A DNA stretch of 64,000 nucleotides from Puffinus mauretanicus. Its lineage: Eukaryota > Chordata > Aves > Procellariiformes > Procellariidae. Where the stretch lies: contig JAJKFH010003083.1 in assembly GCA_023333565.1 (NCBI GenBank), positions 310,001-374,000 on the forward strand, read 5' to 3'. The position numbers and the translations under genes were made by a program. The number at the start of each line of letters is the position of its first letter. Position 1 is the first letter of the stretch. The notes under the pieces are model-generated. The model made no database searches and had not been told where the DNA came from. It saw nothing but the letters and a program-made list of their open reading frames with translations. Shown here in pieces: positions 35,741-47,480 of this stretch.

Positions 35741-37849
35741 CTCATTTAAGCAGGGCTTTGCAACAGGAAATTAAAAAAGTAGGTAAAACTCATCTGTTTG
35801 GGCTCCAGGCTGGGCAGTGACAAGTTAAATGCTCCATTACCAAACTAAAAATAGGTTAACGCGCTTTGCTCTCAAAGACACTGCTTCTCTGGGAGACGAG
35901 GCTCCTAAACGCAGCCAGGTCCCGGCTCCCATCAACCAGGTAACATACTTTGCCGGTGCCAGGCACAGCACAGTTGGAGGGGAGCAGCTGAAAACCCTGT
36001 TTGCCAGGACCAGCGTGGAAGCGTGCCTGCTCTCCACCTGCAAGCACCCTCCAACACCCGTGGTTGCTGCTGTGCTGTAACCTTCTCATGACCTTGTCAT
36101 TCCTTTGGTCTTAAAATATTTATGTCCAGTGAAAGATAAATTCACCTGCATAGAGAAGTCCTCATATATAGGACGAAAAAGGGGAGGAAGGAATCTGACC
36201 AGTTAAACATAGACAAGTTACTGTCCCAAAATCTCTGTGACAGCAATAAAGGGCACTTAGTCCCTGCCAGACAGATGGTACCTGTCTTCTCCTGTCCTCT
36301 GTTCTCTAACTCATTTTCTCCCAACATCCTCAAGTATACCATAAGATTTAATATTATAAATGTCCTTAGCTAGTTTAAGTCCTTAAACAGTTCCGCTTCT
36401 TAATTATGCTCCAGGCAAAAAAATCCATTTTTCGGTCTTTCCCTGGATAGAAATTCCATCTGTTATCTTGGCTATTCTACTCCATAATTTTTTTTTTACC
36501 AGCTTACCTTTTTTTTTTCCCTCCTTTTTTTTGAGATTGGATGACCAAAACCCTATGCTCCAAACACAATCTACAAAGTACTTCTTATAGTGTTAACATA
36601 ATACCTTGGAGACAGCAGTTTTCCCTGCTTGACCCAAACCAGCATCTTATTAAACAACTTTTGCTGCTGCTGCTGCTTATGCTGTAGACTGGGGATTTAA
36701 ACGTGACATACCTAGTTTGATTTCCTTGACAAAGACAGGATTTGACTTTTAAGCTTTCCAGGTATCCCCATGCCTGCAAATGTTACATACGTTAATTTAG
36801 AACATTAACTTAAAAAGCAGGGGATTTATGTGAATGGCTGTGAATATTTTATGTCGGTGTTAGAGAAACATTTGCAGTATGTAGGCTTCCATAAAAAAAG
36901 CTAGTTGTATTAAGTTATTTATGTCAGGAACTGCAATGCCAGGGTTGAACTTTCATTCTGCTCCCTTCCATATACACAGTAAGTTATGATCATATACTTT
37001 TTTTTCCCTTTCCCTCAAATAATACACTGTAATGGAATAACAAGCTTGCTCTCTCTACCCGTGCCGAGCCAGGTGGCACCTGGCAGTGTTATTAATTTGC
37101 ACACACCAGGCAGGGTCCATAGAGACCATGGACATGAAAAACCCCAACACAGAGCGCAATTGCACACTGCAGATCAAACAGACTACATCAAAACTGTACC
37201 GCGAGTCATCTCCGATTCCCTTGCATGCACTCTGCAGTAAGAGCCTACACCCAGGCACAGCCCACAAAGCCGCCGGGCTGCAGGAACTCATCCAGCGTGA
37301 GCTGGTGACACCCGGCTCTGGTGCTTGCGTTGCTGCTTTTCCAGCTCGGGACCAGAGCAGGCGAGAAGGGAAGAGCAAGAGGTAGGAAGTGCTTGAGACA
37401 GCTCGGGCGGGATGCTCCGGAAGGGCTGTCCTCTGCATAGGACAGAAAGTGAATTTACTTCTAAAATGATTCAGGGCCCGGCTTTAAAATCCATCTTGAG
37501 GGCAGCATGGTCACAGCATTTCATCTTATCTGAAAGATGAAGCTTTTTGATTGAAATTAACTGTTCCCATTAAAAATGTTCATAATGCAGAAAGGAGAAA
37601 TTACAGCACACATTTCAGCTGCCTCAAATGGTGATAGCACACAGCCTCAGTTATAGAGGGAGGCTGCTGCTTCCCGGGAATATATAATCATTTCTTCTCT
37701 CAATTTCTCTTCATCCCTCAAGGAAACGGGGATTTTCTTCACTAAAATGTTCCCATACAGGTATCTTTGTATCACTGTCAGTTCTTCCTGTCATCATTTC
37801 ATTTCCTGAATAATTTCATAGCTCACAGCTCTGACCCTCTCCTAGTCTT
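35741..37849. other. Non-genic sequence with GC patches
   Basis: No gene is supported. GC-richer patches lie at about 35890-36075 and 37180-37440. The latter carries overlapping frames of 127 codons (37055-37438, -) and 99 codons (37086-37385, +), with no known features. T-runs fill 36488-36532. A short (TGC)5 run lies at 36662-36676. Confidence 0.72.
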
Positions 37850-38290
37850 TCCATTTTTTTCAATTTCAAGAGAACTACTGCATTACCAGTGACTTATTAG
37901 GATTTTATCTATGGCTAATTATGACTGATTTTAATAACCTGTTTTTCAAGCTCTCGCAAACTATTGATTAGCACATACATTCTTTAAAACCCTTGCCTCG
38001 GATTCACACTACATTAACTCATTAATGATTCCTACAAAAGACAGATAATGTGATAAATCGTTTCAACCGCCACAAAATTTCCACGTGCAGCTCTTAACCT
38101 TGTTCCGCCTGATCCCATACAGGATCATGTAAATACAGTTCACTGTGCTAATTAATCTATTGTGTTCTCTACAGAACAAGGTAATAAACAGCCTAATCAG
38201 GCAAAAAAGTCTTGAAAGACTCACGTGCCCACTTTGATGTGGTGAACATTCCATAATGTTGCCATTTATACCAACTATACCTGCAAAGCA
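37850..38290. promoter_or_regulatory. Candidate enhancer-like block with two CACGTG boxes
   Basis: This is AT-rich and repeat-free. It holds CATTAACTCATTAATGATTC, GTGCTAATTAATCTATTG and GCCTAATCAGGC homeodomain-type clusters. Two E-boxes CACGTG lie at 38092-38097 and 38222-38227. CACGTG is bound by MYC/MAX, USF and HES/HEY-type bHLH factors. The combination fits a developmental enhancer, but the claim is untested. Confidence 0.35.
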
Positions 38291-41200
38291 GGAAAGGAAA
38301 AGGAATAATATCATCTATGCATGTGTTCTACATATACGCATAAAAGTAGAGCATCTTAATGTCTAATTGGAGCTTGTTGAGAGGATTCCTTTATGGTCAG
38401 TGGAGGAAAAGAGGCAATTAAGAAAACAATTCTTCCTACCTATTGCATTTTCTTGAACAAGATGTGATGATGGGAGAGACTGGACAGCTGGATTAATCCA
38501 GCTTCCTGAGCCTTAGAGGGCTGAATTTGGTTGAACTGAACCTCACTCCCCATGTATAACTTTGATTGTGTGTGCTAGGCCTGCTCCTACATTACCAATG
38601 CTGTGCAAAGTGACTCCGAGAGTAATAAAAACTTTTTTCCAAATCAGCTCCTAGTATAAAAAATATTGGTTATTAAAATAGATATAAGGGTGTTATTGTT
38701 ATTTTTTTTAAAAATGTTTGAATGGAAAAACTTCTACACCCCTTTTCTAGATTTAATCCGAATATCCCTGGGATCTGGCAAATGCTTCAGCATTTTCATG
38801 AGCTCTAAGCCAGCCTGAAGTTACTAATACCTGTTTGACGTACGGATGAATCCGGGCCTACACGTTTTACTTAGCTGGCCTTTTGCATTAGGTCCTGTTT
38901 CACAGTTAGCGAAGCAAAGCAACATGGTGACCAGAAAAATAGCTTTTGGTCTAACATGAAAAGAAATAGCTTTTTGCAGCTTATTAGAGTACTCCTACTG
39001 AACTAAGGGGGGGGAAGTGAAGCACAGAATGAGACAGACCAGCCTTCTTACTGAGTTTTACTCCATGCAACCTAAAATTGCTTTTCCTCCAAGAATCCCT
39101 GAGCGTATTGGGCAATTACGAATTTGATAAGACATGAAGGTCTCAGAAGTTTTTAAGTTGCTACAAGTTTTTGAACACTGCTAGTGGGATAAAACCATGC
39201 CCCTCAGTCTGCCTCTTAGTCTGAAGCCTCTTGGTAAGTGGAAAAGTAATTCTCCACTCACGGAAAGGCTGCAGACTAAGTTCAGTAATTCTATACCGCT
39301 GCTAAGTGGTATACACGTGCTGCCAGCCATCCAGCACACCCATCCCTCAAACCCAGCCACAAAAATTCCCTCCTCTTCTGCAGAAGCCAACTGGAGACAT
39401 GGGAGGGAACTCAGGATACAATGGGGACACTGGAGATACTCGAGCGAGAGAATTACAGTAGTACACAAGAGCCCTTATGAATTTAGGTCTCATTCCTTCT
39501 GCTGTAGACATAAGGACTTGCTTATCTCTTTTAACTGCAAAAATGCTAATACAAAGTTGAGACTCCTAAGAAGATAAACATCTTTTTATGTTGCTCTAAA
39601 TACGTGTCAATAGTAACATTCACATGGTAAACATAATTACTAAGACTGGATCCTAAAAAAAAAAAAAAAAGTTTGAACTTGGAAAACCACTTGCTTGTGG
39701 TTCTCTACCTCTAAAGAACTCTGACTACCTCCAAGTGAGCTTTCTCTGCCTGAGGCTCTCTTTCAGGAATTACGTTTCAGGTACAGAGCTGCTACCTACC
39801 CTTTATACAGAGACGAAGCAGATAAAGCATTATACAATAGCAGAAACCACTTTGGTTTAAGCTGGCAATGAAAGTTATTATCATGTAACAGCTGTTTAGT
39901 AGCCCGCATTAAATGAACTTGTAGTTGCAGCTCCAGAGGGACAGGAGGAAAAGCTCCCAAAAGCTTCGAAACACCAAACCACAGCTGCAGCTCTGCCAAT
40001 TCAGGTTTTTTTGTGTGGCCATGCTTGAAATTCACTTTAAAGATAAAGTTTCCTTTCTAAGGATGGTTAAACCCGGATGAGCTTGGCCATCTGGTCTTGA
40101 GGGCGGCTAGAGCTTAACCAGCGCAGCCGCCAGGGAAATGCACGAGGCACCGGCAGCGCTGCCACATCCCAGCGGCACTGGGCGCTTTTACGTGATGCTT
40201 CAGCTACGCAGCCAAGACACTGCCTCAGTGTCCGTGCTTACACCTGTGGCACTGCCTCATTTGATAGCTTCTTATGGATCTCCCAACCCAACAGCTATGC
40301 CAACTGTTCAAGTACAGTAAGTGCATGTAAATTAACCTGAGATCGCGGCTCTGAATGTTCCCAGGCATGGGTAAAGCAAAAGTGCAAGTGTGAAGATAGC
40401 GCCAAGTCTTTCCCCTTAGGAAGCACCAGGTATAGGTATTCCCTCTCTCTGGGAAAGACCTGCTCCGCTTCCCAGCCACATTTAATATCCCATACTGGAG
40501 ACCCTTGGGCTTCACCTTCCTCTTCCTCCTCACTATTTTTAATTTGTAAGGGTCAAGTTCACCTTTTCCAAGCAGATGTGCTTTTTGCTACCAGCTGGTA
40601 CAGGATTTTACCAAGCAGGATATTCAGCTTGTGTATACCTGTTCTGAGTACTTACAAGATACATCTTGGCTGTCATCTCATCGGCCTGCATTACCAGCCT
40701 CAAGATTCAGTAGAGGAAGATGAAGGACAGCATATTTGCAATAGGGATCCTTCAGAACATGAGGTTGATGTTTTCCTCCAGTTCATCCAAAATTCTGCTG
40801 CATTGGGGACTTTTTTACTTGAATCTAAAAAGTCTATTTGTATGAAAGCGAATGAATTTCAAATAAGCACAAGGAAATAAAATACCATATGGCATATTCA
40901 GATTCATGGGGTTGCTATCCCGCTTAATAAATCTTCTTTTACTTACGTTTTTGATAAAAGTATTGTATCCTACAGGGATTTTAATTTTATGTCTCAAAAG
41001 GAGGTTAATATATTAGATTTTACTGTATAGAGATTAAATGAAGACTTTTGAAAATTCTTAAACTTATCTGCTCAGCTAAATAAATTTTCTGACTTTGCAC
41101 TTGGGGTAATTGTAATAGAGTTTTTGATCCCTGGGTAGATGGATGTAATAGTCCTATAAATCCCGGATTTTCAACATCTTCAAAGACTATAAAATGTTTA

Positions 41201-42879
41201 TGAGAGAATATGGTTTTAGAGACATCTGGTGGTTATATAATCCTAAGGAGAGAAATCAACAGTGAAAGTATTAAACATAAATTCTACTTTTTCAACAAAA
41301 GTATCCTGTAAAGAGGAAAAGAGATTAGCTTATTCACTGTCTCTCTGCACACCGAGGTAGATAATTTGCCACAAGAGGCTGCCTTGTTTATGGCACCTTG
41401 GCAGCTTTGCTCATATTAGAAGAAAAGAAGAAAAAGATTTTTCAAGATGAATTAATGTATGTTTCTTTCAATAGTATTTAAACTTATCACAGTTTAGTCA
41501 GAGTATGACAGGGGCAAGAGACTGGAGATACTGAATATTTTAAATCCTACTACTAGACAAAAATCATTATCTCTACCTGCGTCTTGTTAGCTCGTCTTTT
41601 GTTCTAACTCCTGCTGTGCTTTTTTTTTTATTGTTTAAAAGTTCACTAACTCTCCAACATACTTTTTACTGAAATGTTGCCCTACAGCTAGAACAGCTCA
41701 AACAAAATAGCATCCTTAAACTTGTTAGGCTCAAAATACAAGTACAGGTACTCTAAGTAGAAGCACCATACTTTTTTATATTCATTAATAACATACATTA
41801 ATGATTATCAGAGTGATTTATAAGGATTTATAATTTAAGTCCTTATTAAAACTTCAAGTATTCGGTGCCACATTTAAACCTCCTCCACATTCCCACAGAT
41901 CTTCTACTGGGATATGAGGCACAGAATTACTCGTTTGGAGACATCAAATCAAATCCTGCTCTCAGTTACACTAACGTAAATCCAAAAGAAAAAATCTCCA
42001 CTTCAGTAAAAAAAGAAATCACTTCAGATTTACGTAAGAGTAAAAAAACTAAATTGGCCTCACCTTCTGTACCGAAGATGACAAAGTTGTGACTGTAAGA
42101 GAACAAAAAATTCCTCACAAGCCCACGCTATAATATGGATTCAAAGCATTTTAAAGCAAGAGAAAGATTGAAAATTCACAGCTTCTGCTATTTGGAGGGA
42201 GGATTGCTCCTTTCGGTGTTTAGGTGGGTAGGGAGGTCCCGTGCTCCCGTCACTTTGGTGATTCCAGCCCACTGGCAATTTTCCTGACTACTTTACGAGC
42301 ATCTGTTTTCTCAGCCCAAGTGTTGCACTCCTTCACTCTGAACTGCTTCCCTGCTCATAGCAGTGTTGTCACCCTTTTTCGCACTCCCTTCCTTTCCTTG
42401 GTTAGTGTACGTTACAGCAAATTTCTGTAAGAGCTAGAATTGGCCTCACAAAAATGTACTTGTTCTCGCAGGCAAAAGTTTCTCGGGCAGTTGTTGTTGA
42501 ATGGTAGGGCGGCCCGCTGGCGGGACGCGACGCCCTCAGACATAACCAACTCCAAAGCGAGACCTTGGAGAACCAAAGCAAAGAGCAACCATCGTTTTGC
42601 TGGCAGCACTCCCTTCCCAAATAACTTGCTTCCTGGGAGCAACACAACAATTCTGCATCAGAAGGCGGGCTCATAAACTTATATCTGATGCTGATATTCA
42701 AGACTGCTCACAAACTATATTCGCGTGCTTATTTTTAGCCAAGAAATGAATTGGCTTGGGAAGTTTGAAATAAATCTACTTTATTTTAACTATCTGAGCA
42801 TGAACCAGCAGAAATTCTGATACTAGGGAGGGGTTTCTCATGCATATTTTTCCATCCTGATCATTCAAAAGCAGTTTTC
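38291..42879. other. Non-genic unique sequence
   Basis: No gene is supported. Frames of 95-126 codons at 39181-39577 overlap on opposite strands. An A(16) run lies at 39655-39670. A small CpG-bearing patch lies near 40100-40220, and a CpG cluster near 42505-42535 has about five CpGs in 30 bp. The 18-bp palindrome within this span is listed separately. Confidence 0.74.
38486..38503. promoter_or_regulatory. 18-bp perfect palindrome with GGATTAATCC core
   Basis: AGCTGGATTAATCCAGCT is fully self-complementary. Its core holds two opposed GGATTA sites, the sequence preferred by homeodomains with Lys at position 50 (OTX, GSC, PITX, Bicoid class). In random DNA of this length about 0.25 such palindromes would be expected. 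Flanking sequence is unique. Binding is inference. Confidence 0.5.
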
Positions 42880-43062
42880 TCTTAAAAGTTTTAACTTTGA
42901 ATGTAATTTACATGCAATAAGCTGCATTAGTATTTCATTATGTTTGAGATTATACATGTACATAATTCAGGATATTTAAAGTCATGGTTGCTGTAGAAAC
43001 CATAATTATATTTTTTGTTAAATTATTAAAGTTAACATCATTTATGAAATTACAGAATATTA
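42880..43062. promoter_or_regulatory. Candidate enhancer-like block with X-box
   Basis: This is strongly AT-rich, repeat-free sequence. GGTTGCTGTAGAAACC at 42986-43001 is an imperfect dyad resembling the RFX X-box (GTTGCCATGGCAAC type), with half-sites GTTGC and GAAAC. Around it lie CATAATTATA, AAATTATTAAAG and ACATCATTTATG cores. RFX sites often drive ciliary or neural genes. That association is family knowledge, and use of this site is inferred. Confidence 0.35.
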
Positions 43063-46000
43063 TGCAGGAGTAGGAACTTGACAGTGTAAAACCACTTTAC
43101 AGCTGAGCTCATGCTCACATACATCAGGAAATGCAAAATTAAGGCATCTCCAAGGACTCTGAATAATGTAAGGAGCTCCAGTCCCATCTCAGACATAATT
43201 TGGCCAATTCTGTCTATTGCTTTATAGTCGCAATTTGCTTCCATTGAAATGTCTTTTGGGGCCAGTTGATACATCTGCCCACTTCAAGTTCCAGCGGGAC
43301 TGGTTTTATTGGTTTTGCTCTAATTAAGGCACTACCTACAGCCTCCAAAACGGGACACAAACCGGATGGAGGAGAAATGAATACTGACATTTCTTCATCT
43401 CTCACTTTGATCCTATACAGATCTTCCCCTTCCCTTCCCAAACACGCCACCATCCTCTGGGAAGCCAATGGGCATCTCCTGGAGCTCCCGTCTCCCGCCC
43501 AAGAGCAGCCCCCAGCAAGGACAGGGATGTTTCGGCATAACCTGCTTGGAAGCAGAGCTCGTCTCTCAGGCACGCGGGTCCTTGCGTGATGCTGGAAAGC
43601 CTCGCACGGGCGACGGTGCTCTGAAGACAGCTGCGAGCACAGAAATCGCTCCCTCAGCCAGACTCTCTCATCATAGCTAATCATCTCATGTCCCCGCACA
43701 CCTGGGAGCAGGGACATGTGCTGCTCTTGACAAAAGAGCTCTTTGCTGGAAGACAAAAATCCCTGTTTGTGGATCCGCCTTTGCTCACAGAAGCCCAGGA
43801 CTACGCAATGGAGAACAAATGCCTTTAAAATTGATACTCTATCACCTCTTGAAAAATAGGAGCTAATTCCAAACAGGGAACAGCTGCGGGCTGATATCTG
43901 GATCCTTCTAGTCACATGAAAACTGACTAAATGAATCATGTCTTAGGGTCCAAGCCATAACAGAATTAGCATTCAAGTGCATAGCACCTAAATCATTACT
44001 TAAATTATCATCAATTGTCAGATGAATCATTCTCTCCCTTTCTAGTGATAATCCATGGTTAATTGAAATGTTGTGTAATATGAAACTTGCTGGGAAAACC
44101 TTAAAAATTTTAGAACTTCCATATTAAAATGTTCTACTAGATCAGCCGTATCAAGACATGTGAGTCTCCTCTGATGAAGGCCGAAAGTTATTTCAGCATC
44201 AGCATTGGGTTTATATACTTCAACTATACTGTAGTTTTCCTTGTAATTTCTGGACACTTGCAATTGTATTTAAAAAGCATTTCTACAGGGAATAATTGCA
44301 TTGAGTGAAAAACAAATGGAAGAAGCTACAGAAGGCAGAAAAAATAGCCAGTGCATCACTGCAGTCACGATTCCCTCCCTGAGACCCTTGAGACCCTGTG
44401 CAGATAAGCAAACTTCTTAAATACAGCCCTTTTAGAGGCCGGCAATTTGGGGTATGTACAGTCCTCCTTGGGAGAGAGTAGTGGGAAAGGAGGATGAAAA
44501 GCAGAATACTATTTCTTCTTCCTTCTGTGGCTGAAGGATAAGGAGTGAGAGGACTTGCATTTTATCAGACTTACCAGAACTAATACCAGCTCGGGAGATC
44601 ATACAGACCTCTCACAGCTGCGAGATGAATCATCTCCCTCTTCTTTCTGCTCTTGTAGCTCATCCTGCGAGACAGCCAGGCCCTTCTACTATTTCCCTCT
44701 CTTCTTCCTCTGCTTGAAGTCTTTGCACACATAAACGTGGTGGGGTTTGTGACCTGGGTTAACCAAATACCGCTATCACCGCCGTAACCATAAGGTGGTG
44801 TCTTTCAGCACTGAACACCAACCCTCTCCCTCCTGTTCTGCCACCCATCCCCGTGTGAAGCCCAGTAACCAATACTGAGAGTTTTTCATCCTTTTCTCCA
44901 TTGAGTTGTTTGCTCCTTGCTCCAGACTCCAGGCCCTCAGAAGCAAGGAATAGCTTTTTGCTCCGTGTTTGACTGCAGCATGTACGTGGTCTCCATCCAG
45001 AGCTCTTAGGTACTACACAACGCAAGCTACCAACTAGAAATCCTAAATGCCGGATACAATGACAATAAAAAACGTGGCCCGGTCCCCTCGCCTCTCTCTG
45101 GAGCAGAATTTCAAGCCTGTTTCTCACAATGCCACGTCAACATGTATAAATCGCCTAGGGCCCTGCTGTACTATTGCCATGCTCTCTTTCAGGGACCAGG
45201 ACTAGTGAAAAAATGATCAATAAGCCACAAATACATTGACGTGTTTGCACCTAGTTACAACTAGTTAATTCTTTATCTGGTTTATGTGCTTTGAGAGAGA
45301 GAAAGGTTAGAGTCAATATGTGGATTGGCTTTTTGCTCTGTCTTTTAAGAGCTTTCAACTTTAAGCTCTTTGTAGCTCCTCAACCCTTTGTGCAGATATT
45401 TTCACGAGGCCTGCAGCACCATGGAAGCCCTCTCCATCAGCTGTCTGGGGAAGAGCTGAGTATTTCGTAGAGGCATCTACTACTTTCCTGGGATTGCAGT
45501 GGGAGTCTAGACAGCGAGCTAGTGAGACTTGAGAAGGCAAATACTGAATAGGATAAATTTGTAAATTCAGGAGCAGAAAGACATGGAAAAAGAGCCAAGG
45601 CAGGTTGTCCACGGATAGCAAAGCCAGATCCTGTAAGTCAGGTATATACTGTTCTCGTGCCAGGACTACAGCACCCAGCTTTGGCCTCCTTCTTAACAAA
45701 CTCCCTCTAAAATAAGTACATGTGAACAGGAGGCTGCATTTCTCTTAGCTCAAAAACCTGCTTCCTGCCCTTGCTTCCTTCTCCACCTAATTAAGAACAG
45801 AAAAATCACCATGAGTTGACGTAAACGTCTTCCCAAAAGGCAGGTCATCTCTTGCTGCTTGTTGATGAGATAAGGACTTCAGCCCGTTCCTACCGTTTGT
45901 TATAAAATCTTTAAAGATTTACTAGAACATAAAGTTATTAAGGTTATCATGGTACTTGATAGTCTTAGCTGTTTGCACTAGATAAGATTCTACTGAGTCT

Positions 46001-47329
46001 TTCAGGCAGTGTCCCCAAAAATCTGATGTACCATCTACTTTCTACTGTCACTACTAATTATTTCTGATTGATTAACTTCCTTTACTGAATGATTATTACA
46101 CTGATTAAATCAGAAGGATTAGCAGAAAGTCAAGCTACACCTTTGAACATGAATCTATAACAATTATAAAACAAACTCAAAGATAACACACTATTATAGA
46201 GGATTTAGGAGCAATTCATCATGAGCTGTCATTCAGATTTCTGCAGTTCGAGCTAGTTATTTCAAATTGGGAACATATCTGGCAAAGACGTAACTGCTAA
46301 TTTAATGAATAATTAGAGTGGTTTTAAAATATTCACTTCAAAACTTTAAGCCATGTAAATTCATCAAACTTTGAAATTTGACTGCAAATTCAAAACTAAA
46401 ATCAGATTCATCAAGCATTCTACTAACATTCTCAAAAGTCTGTAAAATTGAGCCCAACAAGAAAAGAAAGTACGGAAATTTGTGCATCATACTAATGATC
46501 ATACTAATAGTCTCACCAGAGTTTATTCAGAACTTACACAGGTAAACTAACACGGTATGCACAAGTTTTCCTAAGTAAATAAAAAAAGAATAATAATTTA
46601 GAAGCTCATCCAAAGGCTACTGCAGTCATTAGAGAAAGGCTGACTTCAGTTTTTTTTATCTAAATTTACATATGAACTCCAAGACTTGGCCTTATATAAG
46701 TAAGGAACTGATTTTTAAATTGGAGAATAACAAACATGGAAGAATGAAGCATGTCCCTGCAGATCTGCATGTGGTAATTCATATCGTAGAGATCCATGTC
46801 TTTAATAAAGGTTAGGGTTTTTCATATGCTGTTCTGTGGCTTCCATCAATACTGCCAGCTAAATCTTCAAAGTTCAAAGCAAAGCACCAAAGATATTCAT
46901 GCTTATCTATAACCTGGTAAAAACTTACCTAGTTCCCTTTAATATAAAAAACTGCAATAGATTTCTAGCACTCCTGCTTCCTGACAGGGCTGGAATGAGA
47001 AGCTCTTTTGCTATTTAATTATGGCATCTTTTTTTCCCCCCCCATAATATGTGTAAAAAATAAAAGGGAGATGGGAAATTGTACACATTTTTTTTGTTTC
47101 CCCTTTAAATTATAGTCCTGATATCTGAGGGAGGACTCCTGCCAGAATAGGCTGTAATTTAATCTTGTCGCTACATGCCCGTTCGGTAGTCGACTAAGTT
47201 TTGTGCTTTTAGAAATCTCCCTTCTTGCCCCTGAGCAGGCAAGGCCCCCAGATGTGCGTTCCCTGAATGAGCCAGCACCGTGCAGACGGGAAGCGCATTT
47301 CAAAGCCTATTAGTTAAACATTACCCCTC
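43063..47329. other. Non-genic sequence with the window's longest open frame
   Basis: The longest open frame in the window (241 codons, minus strand, 43214-43939) lies in a GC-richer patch together with two shorter plus-strand frames. It has no signal peptide, membrane segment, repeat or family motif that I recognise, so it is not called as a gene. Minus-strand frames of 122 codons (44759-45127) and 112 codons (45361-45699) are likewise unremarkable. Blocks 44040-44250 and 46000-46420 are AT-rich and repeat-free. A 12-bp tandem ATCATACTAAT(G/A) lies at 46486-46509. Confidence 0.7.
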
Positions 47330-47480
47330 TTTAATCACAGCTCTGCTGTGTCTTACTGTAGATTGGCTTATTAATGTTGCTTTGGTGACAGCAAAATTGC
47401 CCTAAAAGATTCAGCTAATGATAAAATTAATCTTTTAGATATTTTTATCATTGTTATATATTTATCAGTTTTACTTCTAT
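47330..47480. promoter_or_regulatory. AT-rich element with interleaved inverted repeats
   Basis: Two perfect 10-bp inverted repeats interlock. Arm A (47402-47411, CTAAAAGATT) pairs with 47429-47438. Arm B (47417-47426, AATGATAAAA) pairs with 47443-47452. The order A-B-A'-B' is the topology of an H-type pseudoknot if transcribed. As DNA, the arms hold TGATAA GATA-type and TTAATC homeodomain-type cores. Which reading matters, if either, is unknown. Confidence 0.4.

Noticed and set aside
44374..44396. TCCCTGAGACCCTTGAGACC resembles the start of mature miR-125
   Set aside because: Only the first 14 or so bases match. The rest differs, and no complementary arm follows within hairpin distance.
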